DNA of 55,266 bases from Longimicrobiales bacterium (GTDB taxonomy: Bacteria; Gemmatimonadota; Gemmatimonadetes; Longimicrobiales; Gaopeijiaceae): the NCBI GenBank assembly GCA_028823235.1, contig JAPKBW010000018.1, positions 1 through 55,266 of the forward strand, given 5' to 3'. The position numbers and the translations under genes are program-made. This document shows positions 37,017 through 45,803 of this stretch, in pieces. The notes beneath the pieces are model-generated. The model ran no database searches, was not told the origin of the DNA, and worked only from the letters and a program-made list of their open reading frames with translations. Numbering within the stretch: position 1 is the stretch's first letter; each line of letters opens with the position of its first letter.

Positions 37017-38456
37017 TCAACGAACACCGACCCACCCTTTCACCGAGTCGAACAGCCCAGCCGAGTCGTACCCGACACCGTCCTTGAACACGAGCGTCAT
37101 CGCACGCAGCGCCTCAGGATCGGCTCCGGGGTCTCCCCACATCAGCACGAGGTCAGCGCGCTTACCGACTTCGATCGTACCGATCTCGTCGCCCTGTTCG
37201 AGGTACTCGGCACCATTCTTCGTGGCGACCTCGATGGCCTGCTCAACAGTCAGCCCGACCTCCATCAAGAGCTGCACCGCGCGCTGATTCGCATACCCAG
37301 GCACCACGTCGCCACCGCCGGTTGGGTCCGTGCCGAGTACGAGCGTACCGCCGGCGTCATAAAACGCCTTCTCCATGGCCATGTACTGCCGGAGAAGCTG
37401 GCCTCCGGTCTCGCTCGCCCGATCGAGTCCCGCGATGACCCGTTCGTGCAGCTGCGGGAGCATGGCCTCCTGCGCCCCCTCAGGAGGCGGCGACCGATCG
37501 GGCGCGCGACGCTCTACAACGGTCAGCGTCGAAGTCAGCGCCACGCCCTTCTCAATGAGGTGATTGGAAACATCGGTAAACGCCGCACTCGCAACATCCA
37601 GATCCAGGTAGCTCTGGTTCGCTCCGCGCGGGCACGAGTCAGGCTCCTTGCCTTCGACCCAGTCCGTCGCTGCGAAGAAGCCATGCTCCAGGTTGTCGAT
37701 TCCGAGGTCCGCGGCCTCCCTGTACGTGATCGAACACAGATGGCCGGTGACTTTAACGCCGCGCGCGTGCGCAGCATCGATGGCCGCCCCGAGCGTGGCT
37801 CTGTCGATGAGGTTGTAGGCCTTGAACGAGGTGACGCCCTGGTCGATCCAGAAATTGACGTGCGCGCGAGCCTGCTCAGCTGTCTGCAATTGGGGCATCG
37901 CCCGCACAAATCCGTTGGCGCCCTCGAGATAGGGCCCGGTGACGTTTATGTGCGGCCCCACGATAAGGCCTTCCTCGACGTGCTGTGCCACCCTGAGGTC
38001 GGTATAGGTATCCACGCTCCCGCCGGTTCTCATCGTCGTCACACCACCGGCGAGATAAAGCGGCGGAAACGAGATCTCGTTCGTGTTGTAACGTGCCTGC
38101 CCAGACGGGTAAAAGAGGTGCTCGTGTAGCATCACGAAGCCGGGCATCACTGTTTGACCCGTACCGTCGACGATTTCGGCTCCTGACGGACTGCCGATCT
38201 CCCCAGAACTTCCGACGCGGACGATGCGTCCCTCGCGAATCTCGATCGACATGCCAGTGCGGGCGGGCGCGCCGGTGCCATCGATGAGTCGCACGTTCTG
38301 GACTACGACATGGTCCGCAGAAACTGACACGAACTCCTGCACCTGCGGGGAGAGATCGTCGTAGCTCTGGGCGGCGGCCGTGCTGGCCAGGGACAGGCTC
38401 ACCGTGACCAGCGCCACGAGCCAGGCCTCTCGTCTGTAGTGCCTCAACCTCGTCAT
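37017..38456 (-). CDS. Secreted imidazolonepropionase-like amidohydrolase
   Basis: This 479-residue protein has AGGAG five bases before the ATG at 38456 and a signal peptide ending STAAAQ. The metal-binding strand reads GFVMLHEHLFYP (HEH in the HxH position). Further ligands are in VKVTGHLCS, LEHGFF and GTDPTGGG, and the family's closing block is GTIEVGKRADLVLMWGDPG. It belongs to the periplasmic amidohydrolases related to imidazolonepropionase and prolidase-like isoaspartyl hydrolases. The substrate is unknown. It is downstream of the quinoprotein gene but separated from it by a strong hairpin, so it is probably transcribed separately. Confidence 0.9.
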   Translation of the reverse strand: MTRLRHYRREAWLVALVTVSLSLASTAAAQSYDDLSPQVQEFVSVSADHVVVQNVRLIDGTGAPARTGMSIEIREGRIVRVGSSGEIGSPSGAEIVDGTGQTVMPGFVMLHEHLFYPSGQARYNTNEISFPPLYLAGGVTTMRTGGSVDTYTDLRVAQHVEEGLIVGPHINVTGPYLEGANGFVRAMPQLQTAEQARAHVNFWIDQGVTSFKAYNLIDRATLGAAIDAAHARGVKVTGHLCSITYREAADLGIDNLEHGFFAATDWVEGKEPDSCPRGANQSYLDLDVASAAFTDVSNHLIEKGVALTSTLTVVERRAPDRSPPPEGAQEAMLPQLHERVIAGLDRASETGGQLLRQYMAMEKAFYDAGGTLVLGTDPTGGGDVVPGYANQRAVQLLMEVGLTVEQAIEVATKNGAEYLEQGDEIGTIEVGKRADLVLMWGDPGADPEALRAMTLVFKDGVGYDSAGLFDSVKGWVGVR

Positions 38457-38534
38457 GCCATCTCCTGAGTTCGGCCGTCACCAGCCAAGTAGTATGTGGG
38501 TGGGCGCCTGCACTTGATCAGGTCCCAAACTGAA

Positions 38535-38565
38535 GCGGGGCCCTCGGCTCAGCCGAGGGCCCCGC
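38535..38565 (-). terminator. Rho-independent-type terminator of the quinoprotein gene
   Basis: A GC-rich perfect inverted repeat of about 13 base pairs (GCGGGGCCCTCGG ... CCGAGGGCCCCGC) lies 37 bp after the quinoprotein stop. On the minus strand it is followed by TTCAGTTT, a modest T-rich run. It separates this gene from the amidohydrolase downstream. Confidence 0.8.
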
Positions 38566-38601
38566 ATTCATGTCATCCGGCGCGAGCGCCGTCAGCGGTA
38601 C

Positions 38602-40650
38602 TTACTGCGGCAGCACCATGGCAAAGTTTCCACCATTAGCGTTCACCACGATGTACTGCCGACCGTCGTGCTCGTAGGTCATCATCCCGTAGCGATTGGA
38701 CGCCGGGATCTCGACACGGCCGAGCTCCTCACCCGTCGCCTTGTCGATGGCGAAAAGGTGCGGGTCATTGTCGCTGTTGTGTCCGGCATACACGACCATG
38801 CCCGGAGTCGCGAAGAGTGCGGCCTGACGGCCTGAACCAGTCCTCGGGTCAGGGCCACTGCTCACCGCCGGGTGCTCGAGCACATTACGCGGCGTATCCC
38901 CGATGGGGACATACCAGAGGTGGTCACCCGTATTGAGGTCGATCGCCGTGATCCGGCTATACGGCGCCTTCCAGATGGGCAGACCCTCCACTCGACCGGG
39001 GCTCGCTGCGGAGCCCGGTACCCATGCGTTGATCGTCGTGCCGGTCGGCTGCGTCGTGAGATCATCGGCCACGCCACCGTCATCCTTCTCGGCCCCGGGA
39101 ATCATGATTCGTGACCCACAACCCTTCTGCGACGGCACGTATATGATGCCTGATTCAGGATCGAAAGCCGGCGTACCATCGATGTTCGTTCCCCCGACAT
39201 CAGCCGGGCACCAGAGTGCCGCGCGCTTGCCGATGTCGTTGTCGCGATGAAGCGGCGGCATAAAGAGCGGTCCGATCTCGAAATCCTCGAGCGCCTCGAT
39301 CGCTTTCTGACGAAGCTCCGGCGAGAAGTCGATCAGCTCGTCCTCGCTCAGCCCCTGCATGTCGTATGCGGCCGGCTTCGTCGGGAACGGCTGCGTCGCT
39401 GCAAGCTGCTCTCCAGGAATTTTCGACTGAGGAACAGGACGATCCACGATGGGCCAGATGGGCTCACCCGTCTCGCGATTGAAGACGTACAGGAAAGCCT
39501 GTTTCGTCGCCTGAGCAACGATCGGCGTCCGCACACCATCAATCATGACGTCTCCGAGCACCGGTACCTGAGGTGTGTCGTAGTTCCAGATGTCGTGTCG
39601 GACCAGCTGATAGTGCCAGCGACGCTCACCCGTCTCGACGTCCAGCGCGAGAAGACTTCCACTGAAAAGGTTGTCGCCGGGTCGGAAGCCACCGTAATAA
39701 TCCTGCGTGGCCCCGTTGGTCGGGATGTATACGAGTCCGAGATCCGGATCTGCGGAGAGCGGGGCCCAGGATGAAATGTCACCGGTCCACTCCCAGGCGT
39801 CGTTCTCCCAGGTCTCATGGCCGACCTCACCCGGTCCCGGGATGACGTCGAACTTCCAGAGGTGCTCACCCGTCCGAGCATCGTACCCGAGGATGTCACC
39901 TGGAATCATCTCTGCGCGGGTCTGGTTGTACCCCTGCTCAGCCGAGTTTCCGACAACCACCACGCCGTTGACGACGATGGCCGGCGAAGAACTCGTGATG
40001 TAGCCCTGCTCCAGCGGGATGCCATCCGCAGCGTCATCGTACTCATACCCGAGGCCATTCGGCCCGAGTAGATCCACGACGCCTGTCGCCGGGAAGCCCT
40101 CGATGTCGATCTGGCCGCCAAAGCCCTCGATGTGCTGCCCGGTGTGGGCATCGAGCGCGTGCAGGAAGAACGCCGGTGAGATCAGATAGACGACGTCGCG
40201 ACCATCGATGTTGGCGTACGAGACACCCTTACCGTGGTTCTTCCGCATCGAGTAGGCCCACCGGAACGTCTCAGGCTCGGTATACGTCCAGATCTCCTCA
40301 CCCGTGCCGGCGTCGGTCGCCACCACGCTCCGGTGCTCGGAATGCACGTTGATGAGCATGCCATCGACGTATACAGGGGTCGAACGTGCGTTCACGGAGC
40401 CGAGGTGCGACGCGTCATACTCCCACGCCACTTCCAGGTCCGAGAAGTTGTCGCCGTTGATCTGAGTCAGCCCGCTGTAACGCTGGCCTGACATGTTTCC
40501 GGCGATGTTCGCCCAGTCGCCGTCGGACGTGATCCCTGCCCCGCGATCGCCGCCCATAGACGCAGAATCTCCGCAGGCAGCGCCCAGGAGGACGAACATG
40601 CCAAGCGCGAGCCAGCGCATCGGGGAGGATGTCGAAATCCCAGTGCCCAT
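38602..40650 (-). CDS. PQQ-dependent dehydrogenase lipoprotein (glucose-dehydrogenase-like quinoprotein)
   Basis: The ATG at 40650, with GAGAGG seven bases upstream, gives about 682 residues; an in-frame TTG two codons earlier is less likely. The lipobox LLGAAC gives a periplasmic lipoprotein. The chain is an eight-bladed quinoprotein propeller with tryptophan-docking repeats (ATDAGTGEEIWTY, GYDARTGEHLWKF, ALDVETGERRWHY, AIDLNTGDHLWYV, AIDKATGEELGRV). There is no CxxCH haem motif, so it resembles membrane glucose dehydrogenase more than alcohol dehydrogenases with a cytochrome domain. It would oxidise a sugar or alcohol and pass electrons to quinone. No PQQ synthesis operon is in the window. 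Confidence 0.92.
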   Translation of the reverse strand: MGTGISTSSPMRWLALGMFVLLGAACGDSASMGGDRGAGITSDGDWANIAGNMSGQRYSGLTQINGDNFSDLEVAWEYDASHLGSVNARSTPVYVDGMLINVHSEHRSVVATDAGTGEEIWTYTEPETFRWAYSMRKNHGKGVSYANIDGRDVVYLISPAFFLHALDAHTGQHIEGFGGQIDIEGFPATGVVDLLGPNGLGYEYDDAADGIPLEQGYITSSSPAIVVNGVVVVGNSAEQGYNQTRAEMIPGDILGYDARTGEHLWKFDVIPGPGEVGHETWENDAWEWTGDISSWAPLSADPDLGLVYIPTNGATQDYYGGFRPGDNLFSGSLLALDVETGERRWHYQLVRHDIWNYDTPQVPVLGDVMIDGVRTPIVAQATKQAFLYVFNRETGEPIWPIVDRPVPQSKIPGEQLAATQPFPTKPAAYDMQGLSEDELIDFSPELRQKAIEALEDFEIGPLFMPPLHRDNDIGKRAALWCPADVGGTNIDGTPAFDPESGIIYVPSQKGCGSRIMIPGAEKDDGGVADDLTTQPTGTTINAWVPGSAASPGRVEGLPIWKAPYSRITAIDLNTGDHLWYVPIGDTPRNVLEHPAVSSGPDPRTGSGRQAALFATPGMVVYAGHNSDNDPHLFAIDKATGEELGRVEIPASNRYGMMTYEHDGRQYIVVNANGGNFAMVLPQ

Positions 40651-41259
40651 CTGCAAGCCTCTCGATGAGGTGAGCGCCTTGTTCAGGCGCGTTTTCGAAG
40701 CGTTGGCATAATGCCCGCCCGATCCTGTTCTCGCCAGTATTGGCCACGCTTTTTCGATCGCCCCCCCCTCACATCATCGCTAGCACCACCGTACTCGAAC
40801 CCGCTACTACACAACTGTTTCTCCGTTCGCTTCCACCTAGGAAGGAGCGTAAGCGTCCACGCGTCTGTCTGCTCGAACAGGTAGGTCGATGAAAGGATAT
40901 CCCCGGCGTCGCCGACCGGATCTACCGGCATCACTTCGACGCCTTCGCCCTTGTGATTCCGAAGGCCAACGCTCTCTGTGCTTTCAGAGACGTAGCCCGA
41001 GATCACCGGTTAGTCCATCTGTCGACGATCGGCCACGGCATCCGAGGACCCTCGGTATGGAAGGTGGCTCACTGGATCTCTCATCTTCGTGTTGGGATAG
41101 GCGGACCGACCGCACCCAATCGCACGCACATCCGGCCGCGACACCGTCCGCCACAGGGTCGATTCGGTGACACACAACGTTATCCGCACTACGTTTTTTC
41201 CTCTCGTGCCAAGGGCCAACTAGGCTCCACTGGACAAAATCCGAGCTACTGAGGCCCGC
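40651..41259. other. 609-bp region with a possible gene remnant
   Basis: Divergent promoters for the quinoprotein and SnoaL-like lipoprotein genes must lie here. On the minus strand a GTG-opened frame (40683-41006, 107 codons) has protein-like sequence for its first 60 codons, including DAGDILSSTYLFEQTDAW and then TLTLLPRWK, with many G or C third positions. The second half turns into Gly/Arg/Lys-rich junk. A stop lies just upstream. I read it as the possible remnant of a degraded gene; no family is recognised and it is not called as a CDS. Confidence 0.35.
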
Positions 41260-41802
41260 ATGAAGCGCATCTCTACTGTGACCGCACTCCTGCTGACCGT
41301 GGTCGGCTGCTCCGGTTCCGAATCAGCCGAAATAAATGCAGGAGTGCCTGCCGCTGATCCTCTCGACGCGTACACACCGACCGCGGCACAGCATGCCGAA
41401 GTCGTCGGAACGCTGCAGAGACTGTTCGACGCGCTCGAGTCAGGCAACGAAGCGCTGCTACGATCCGTGACGGACGCCTCCGTGGTGATGCATTTTTCGG
41501 AGACCCGCGACGGGGCCACGACCTTCGGAAGCGCGACGCTCGACGGCCTCGCGACGAGAATCACATCGAGCGAAGTGCCGCTCATTGAGCGGATGTGGGA
41601 CCCGACCGTCGTGGTGAACGGGCCGCTGGCGACGATCTGGACGCCGTACGACTTCTACGCCGGAAAAACATTCAGCCATTGTGGTGTGGATGCGGCCAAC
41701 ATGCTCCGCACTGAGGAGGGCTGGCAGATCGTAGCCCTGTCATGGACACGCCTCCAGCCCCCGACATGTGAGCTTCACCCCGACGGCCCACCCGCGTCCT
41801 GA
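41260..41802 (+). CDS. Lipoprotein with SnoaL/lumazine-binding-like (NTF2-fold) domain
   Basis: This 180-residue protein has a lipoprotein signal ending TVVGC. The mature domain begins with a helix containing VVGTLQRLFDALESGNEALL, continues with VVMHFSETRDG and ends EEGWQIVALSWTR. This is the layout of NTF2-like SnoaL, DUF4440 and Lumazine_bd_2 proteins. The sequence WTPYDFYAGKTFSHCGVD resembles the Lumazine_bd_2 branch. Members are cone-shaped ligand-binding or isomerase-type domains. The function here is unknown. Two Cys (HCGVD, PTCEL) could form a disulfide. It stands alone on the plus strand. Confidence 0.8.
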   Translation: MKRISTVTALLLTVVGCSGSESAEINAGVPAADPLDAYTPTAAQHAEVVGTLQRLFDALESGNEALLRSVTDASVVMHFSETRDGATTFGSATLDGLATRITSSEVPLIERMWDPTVVVNGPLATIWTPYDFYAGKTFSHCGVDAANMLRTEEGWQIVALSWTRLQPPTCELHPDGPPAS

Positions 41803-41839
41803 TCAAACGAAGCCATCACCACCTGGGGCAGGGGCATCT

Positions 41840-42020
41840 GTGCGCCTCCGAATCGCATACGTCGCTCTCTTCGTCACGCTGACAACTTCCTGCTGAAAGC
41901 CTGTGCACCCAGAGCGACTTGAGGCTTGTGTCCGTGCAGTGTGGCTTCGAGAGGGCCTTTGAATTTCCCGAGACTGAGTCAGCGCTACGTCGACGGTGTT
42001 CTGGTGGAGACTCCAGAACA
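41840..42020 (+). pseudogene. Decayed small lipoprotein gene
   Basis: After AGGGG at good spacing, a GTG at 41840 opens a perfect lipoprotein signal peptide (VRLRIAYVALFVTLTTSC), but the codon directly after the lipobox Cys is TGA. Reading on gives KPVHPERLEACVRAVWLREG before a further stop. A neighbouring frame then gives LSQRYVDGVLVETPEHQLCY. The intact signal plus coding-like pieces in two frames suggests a small lipoprotein gene lost by a nonsense mutation and a frameshift. Confidence 0.4.
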
Positions 42021-42029
42021 CCAACTCTG

Positions 42030-43376
42030 CTATTCCAGGCTCTTCCTGAGCGTGTCGACGGTCATGGAGAAGCTCCGCATACCGGAAAGCGGATCGTAGG
42101 CGACCAGCATCGCGCCTCTGTAACCAAGTCGGTCGGAGCTCGCTCCGGAGAACGCCATCAGGGTCCGCGCGAGCCCTTCCTGGGTCTCCCTGCTGAGCTC
42201 TCCACCTGACGTACCAGCGAAGGCTTCGTCAAAGAGTGCATTGAGCGGGAGCCCCTGAGGCTTCGACTCAAGCAAGGCCAAGGTCACGATCGCGACCAGC
42301 GCGTTGTGCGGGAAATTGAAGTGGAGCGCGAGGGGTGCGTAGCCGCTCCGCTCGGGACGAAACGCTTCCAGGTCCTCCAGCAGCCGTCCTCCGTGCTCGA
42401 CGAGCAACCTGCGCACCTCGGCATACTCTGTCTCGTACGGCTGGAGCAATGACGGCACCGTGCCCCGAAACGCCCAGGGATCCGCGGCCAGCGCCTGTAG
42501 AAGAGAGCCCAGGATCGCGTCCCGATCTGCAACTTCGCCTAGGTCATCCCCAGCGACTCCGGCCGCCTCATCTGGAACGGACCCCGTGTATGCTTTCATC
42601 AGCGTGCGTGTCGCATACAGCAGCCAAGGATAGTCACCCACGTTGTCGTCCCGCATGCGAACCACGTCTCGTCCGTACATCAGCCAGAAGCCCCAGCGCA
42701 GGTGCGCACTGAGGACAGCGGCGCTCACTCGTGCGAACTCGAGTTGATGCGACCAGGCCAGAGTCGAGACGCGTTCGATGATTCTGTCGTAGGCCTGCTC
42801 CTCGGGGTGAAACTGGGACAGCGCATAGATGAGGAGTGTCTCCGCATTGGACACGAACTGATGCCCACTCCCCTGTTCCCCCTGGAGTGTCGTCACGAGA
42901 CCTGTCAGCCGGTCCAGCAAGGCATCGAGGTCCTCTGCATCCCACACGCGCATCGCACAAAGGGACAGGAGGTGCAGAAAGTAGTAGTCGAGGAGGATCT
43001 CCAGCGTCATGCGATGATCCGGGTCTTCCACCTCCACACGTTCGAAGAAGTCCAGAAGCAGTACCGGAACTAAATCCTCAGTGAAGCGATGCGTCTGATG
43101 ATTCCACGAGTGAAGAACTCGGAAGCCATCTTTTCGGGTACGACCGTCGAGCTTCCGGACCAGGGTAGCGAGTCGTCCGGACACACCGTCGAACCGGTGA
43201 TCCGCCATCGCCGACCTCAACGATGTCAGCTTCGTCGAGAGGTCCGCGCCTGTTGAGAAGCCATCGACGAGGCGGGCTCTCGTGCCGTCCCCCAGCATGG
43301 CTTCAAGCAGGTCGCAGAGCTCGAGCACCTCGGCGGCACTCGATGCAGCATTCGCGGGGGCACCCGAATCAGGCAT
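42030..43376 (-). CDS. Uncharacterised 448-residue helical protein, last gene of the Pfa-like operon
   Basis: The gene begins five bases after the asparaginase stop, so the two are almost certainly co-transcribed. The protein has no signal peptide and no clear membrane helix. It is predicted mainly alpha-helical, rich in Leu, Asp, Glu and aromatic residues (DFFERVEVEDPDHRMTLEIL, DYYFLHLLSLCAMRVWDAED, HLRWGFWLMYGRDVVRMRDD). The pattern is like a soluble helical-repeat protein. I do not recognise a domain or catalytic motif. Its position at the end of a lipid-synthase operon suggests an accessory role, which is inference only. Confidence 0.8.
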   Translation of the reverse strand: MPDSGAPANAASSAAEVLELCDLLEAMLGDGTRARLVDGFSTGADLSTKLTSLRSAMADHRFDGVSGRLATLVRKLDGRTRKDGFRVLHSWNHQTHRFTEDLVPVLLLDFFERVEVEDPDHRMTLEILLDYYFLHLLSLCAMRVWDAEDLDALLDRLTGLVTTLQGEQGSGHQFVSNAETLLIYALSQFHPEEQAYDRIIERVSTLAWSHQLEFARVSAAVLSAHLRWGFWLMYGRDVVRMRDDNVGDYPWLLYATRTLMKAYTGSVPDEAAGVAGDDLGEVADRDAILGSLLQALAADPWAFRGTVPSLLQPYETEYAEVRRLLVEHGGRLLEDLEAFRPERSGYAPLALHFNFPHNALVAIVTLALLESKPQGLPLNALFDEAFAGTSGGELSRETQEGLARTLMAFSGASSDRLGYRGAMLVAYDPLSGMRSFSMTVDTLRKSLE

Positions 43377-43381
43377 ATGTG

Positions 43382-44518
43382 TCAGCGGTTGAAGTAAGTG
43401 CGTAGCTCATCCGGATTGCTCGTGTGGGTCATCGCGACCATGAGCAGTACCCGGGCCTTCCACGGACTCAGATTGTCCGCCTGAACTGCCCCCATCTCGA
43501 GGAGATCGAGGTTGTTCGCGTAGAGCGGTACGATCCTGCCCGTACTAACACGAGAGGCTACGACAACTGGAATCCCGGCTGCTCTGACCCGTCTCAAGGC
43601 CTCGAGCGTGGGTGTGCTCACATGGGCCAGACCGAGACCCGCTACCACGACGCCGTCGAGATTACCGTCTGCGAGGAGCAACTCGAGCGCTCGCCCGTCT
43701 GAGCCGGCGTATTCGCTGATGAGTACGACGTTCCCCAGTTCAGGGTCGTCTGGCAGCGGCACGGTCTGTCGACGCATGGGCGCACGATAGAAGCGCACTG
43801 CCTCGATGTCCGCGACGCCAAGCAACCCGAAGTCGAGTGTCTGGAAGGTTTCGACGTCGAGCGTGTTGGTCTTCGTGACTTCGCGCGCCGCGTTGATCTG
43901 ACCGTTCATGACAACCATCGTGCCCATGCCCACAGCTTCATCGGAGACGACGACCCGCACGGCGTTCAGCATGTTCCTTGTGCCATCAGTGTCGTACATC
44001 GTAGGTGCGCGCTGCGCACCTACAACGACCACCGGCTTCTCGCTCATGACCGTCAAGTCGAGGAAGTACGCCGTCTCTTCGAGGGTATCCGTCCCGTGCG
44101 TGACCACGATCCCTGCCACACCAGGCTCTGCAAGCAACGCGTTCGCCCGTGCAGCCAGCAGCAGCCAGATGTCCGGGGTCATGTCCCGGCTATTCACGTT
44201 CGCGATCTGCTCTACGGACACCTGTGCGATCTCGCTCAGCCCCTCGACCGAGCTGACGATCTCGTCCCCTGTCAGTGCCGCTCGTAGTGCGCCGATCTCC
44301 TCATCGTAAGTACTGGCAATCGTGCCGCCGGTCGCAAGGACGACCACGCGGGGCAACTCAGCGACTTTAACCCCGGCCGTGGTGCTGGCCGTCACCGACT
44401 GGGCTGAAGCGCCCGAGGTGCCGAGCCGCCCTGAGCGAGCGCTTGGACTTACAAGGACCGAAGCGCTGCCGAGCAGCATAAACGCTGTCGCTATTTGTAG
44501 AAGATGAGCGCGCATCAT
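43382..44518 (-). CDS. Secreted type II-like L-asparaginase
   Basis: I start at the ATG at 44518, which overlaps the upstream stop as ATGA. The frame is open to 44617, but that extension lies inside the upstream gene. The 378-residue protein has a signal peptide (about 1-40) and then both asparaginase triad motifs: VVLATGGTIAST with the nucleophilic Thr, and VVTHGTDTLEETAYF with the Thr-Asp pair. Conserved GAQRAPTMYDTDGTRN and GQINAAREVTKTNT segments follow. It hydrolyses Asn to Asp, probably in the periplasm. Its place within an operon of lipid-synthase genes is unusual, and translational coupling to the VOC gene argues it belongs there. Confidence 0.92.
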   Translation of the reverse strand: MMRAHLLQIATAFMLLGSASVLVSPSARSGRLGTSGASAQSVTASTTAGVKVAELPRVVVLATGGTIASTYDEEIGALRAALTGDEIVSSVEGLSEIAQVSVEQIANVNSRDMTPDIWLLLAARANALLAEPGVAGIVVTHGTDTLEETAYFLDLTVMSEKPVVVVGAQRAPTMYDTDGTRNMLNAVRVVVSDEAVGMGTMVVMNGQINAAREVTKTNTLDVETFQTLDFGLLGVADIEAVRFYRAPMRRQTVPLPDDPELGNVVLISEYAGSDGRALELLLADGNLDGVVVAGLGLAHVSTPTLEALRRVRAAGIPVVVASRVSTGRIVPLYANNLDLLEMGAVQADNLSPWKARVLLMVAMTHTSNPDELRTYFNR

Positions 44519-45129
44519 GCGAGATCCACCGTGCCATTGGGCGTATTCAACGTCGCGATTACCCGAGGTGATTCGCCGCCTGAAACAGACGTGTCGAGTC
44601 CGAGAGCCTGGAACCACCCACGAACGATGTCCGGCTCAGGATGTTCGACCCTCACACCCTCCAACGAGCACACCGAGGGAAGATGGGTACCGGGGTGCAC
44701 CGTGTCCCCCCAGTCGATAAAGAAAGGGATCACGCCGCCGGCGCGGTCCGCCCATGGGTCCGTAACCGTCCAACGCAGAGCACTGCCGTCCGGGCGCACC
44801 CTGCCACCCTCCGACAGTTCGCCGAGGTCGATACCGGCCTCACGTCCCGTGGCCACCAATCCCGACAAATCGCTCGCCTTCGCACACCATGTGACTAGTC
44901 GCATCTCCTTCAGGTCGCTCAGACCAAACCATCTGGGCCCAGCAGGATCAGGCTCGTCAGGGTCCACGCTGACCACCTCCATATAGCAGTCCGGGCCAAA
45001 ACCGATCAGTCGATTGCGGGTGCCGAAGCCGAGGTGCCGCCCGCCTGGTGACATCTCCACACCGAGGCGCTGCTCGATGTACTCGACGCCATCGTTCAGG
45101 TCGGGTGAGGCAAAGACTAGATGGTCCAT
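44515..45129 (-). CDS. Glyoxalase-like (VOC) domain protein
   Basis: This 204-residue cytoplasmic protein begins MDHLVFASPDLNDGVEYIEQ, the standard first strand and helix of glyoxalase-like proteins (PF13468 type). It continues LGFGTRNRLIGFGPDCYMEVV and ends with the second half of the fold (VEHPEPDIVRGWFQALG). GGAGAG lies five bases before the ATG. The start overlaps the PPTase gene by 13 bp and the stop overlaps the asparaginase ATG, so translation is coupled on both sides. Members of this superfamily include isomerases, dioxygenases and binding proteins. A role modifying or protecting the synthase product is possible but unproven. Confidence 0.85.
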   Translation of the reverse strand: MDHLVFASPDLNDGVEYIEQRLGVEMSPGGRHLGFGTRNRLIGFGPDCYMEVVSVDPDEPDPAGPRWFGLSDLKEMRLVTWCAKASDLSGLVATGREAGIDLGELSEGGRVRPDGSALRWTVTDPWADRAGGVIPFFIDWGDTVHPGTHLPSVCSLEGVRVEHPEPDIVRGWFQALGLDTSVSGGESPRVIATLNTPNGTVDLA

Positions 45130-45803
45130 TCATGCTCTCCAGGTTGTAGAATTTGAATGTCCTCAATCACCTCACTGCTCGCGAGCGCCGCAGCGTAGCC
45201 TACCGCCGTCTTGAAGTAGCGGAGGCGTTTCGCGTCGATGGCTGCCTGGATGTTCAGCTCTCCGACGTCGCCCTTCATGAGGCGCAGGCCCGCCCCATGC
45301 CGCTTGGCGAGCGCCTCCTTCGCCGTCCAGAGCCTCATGAACTCGGCATCCGCCTGCTCCCGGCTGAGTCCGGTGAGACGGCTGGCTTCGGCAGCCCCGA
45401 ACCAGCGCGTCGCGATCGCTTCGGCTCTGGGTACGGTCCGCACCTGCTCGACGTCGATGCCGAGGCTCCTCACCCCTCCTAGCGCCACGGCGAACAGGTC
45501 GCCCGTGTGCGCCACCGAAAAGGCGAGGGGTGTGGCATCCGGTCTCCCGATCGGGACATAAACGGGCTTACCGCCGGGCGCGACTACGACCCTCACCTCT
45601 CCCGGTGCGCAATCCGCCTGACGACCCAGGAGCACTCGTACGGCAGCATGTCGAGCCAGCAGAATTCGACCGCGCGCGGGATCCGCCATGCTGTCGGCCC
45701 GCCGCCGATCCTCTTCGGTTGGGAGATCGGTATCAGCGAGCGCCTCAAATGCTTCGTCCGTCACATCGACAAGCCACACGCACGGCCGCCGCGGATCGAT
45801 CAT
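45117..45803 (-). CDS. 4'-Phosphopantetheinyl transferase (Sfp/PfaE type)
   Basis: This 228-residue protein transfers the phosphopantetheine arm of coenzyme A to acyl carrier proteins. Family motifs are SVAHTGDL (His99), GIDVEQV (Asp117 and Glu119, Mg2+ ligands) and WTAKEALAKRHG (Glu163, Lys167). Length and motifs fit the Sfp/EntD group and not AcpS. The ATG directly abuts the TAA of the PfaC-like gene, with GGGAG five bases upstream inside that gene. This placement strongly suggests it activates the tandem ACP domains of the PfaA-like protein, the role of pfaE in known clusters. Confidence 0.93.
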   Translation of the reverse strand: MIDPRRPCVWLVDVTDEAFEALADTDLPTEEDRRRADSMADPARGRILLARHAAVRVLLGRQADCAPGEVRVVVAPGGKPVYVPIGRPDATPLAFSVAHTGDLFAVALGGVRSLGIDVEQVRTVPRAEAIATRWFGAAEASRLTGLSREQADAEFMRLWTAKEALAKRHGAGLRLMKGDVGELNIQAAIDAKRLRYFKTAVGYAAALASSEVIEDIQILQPGEHEWTI

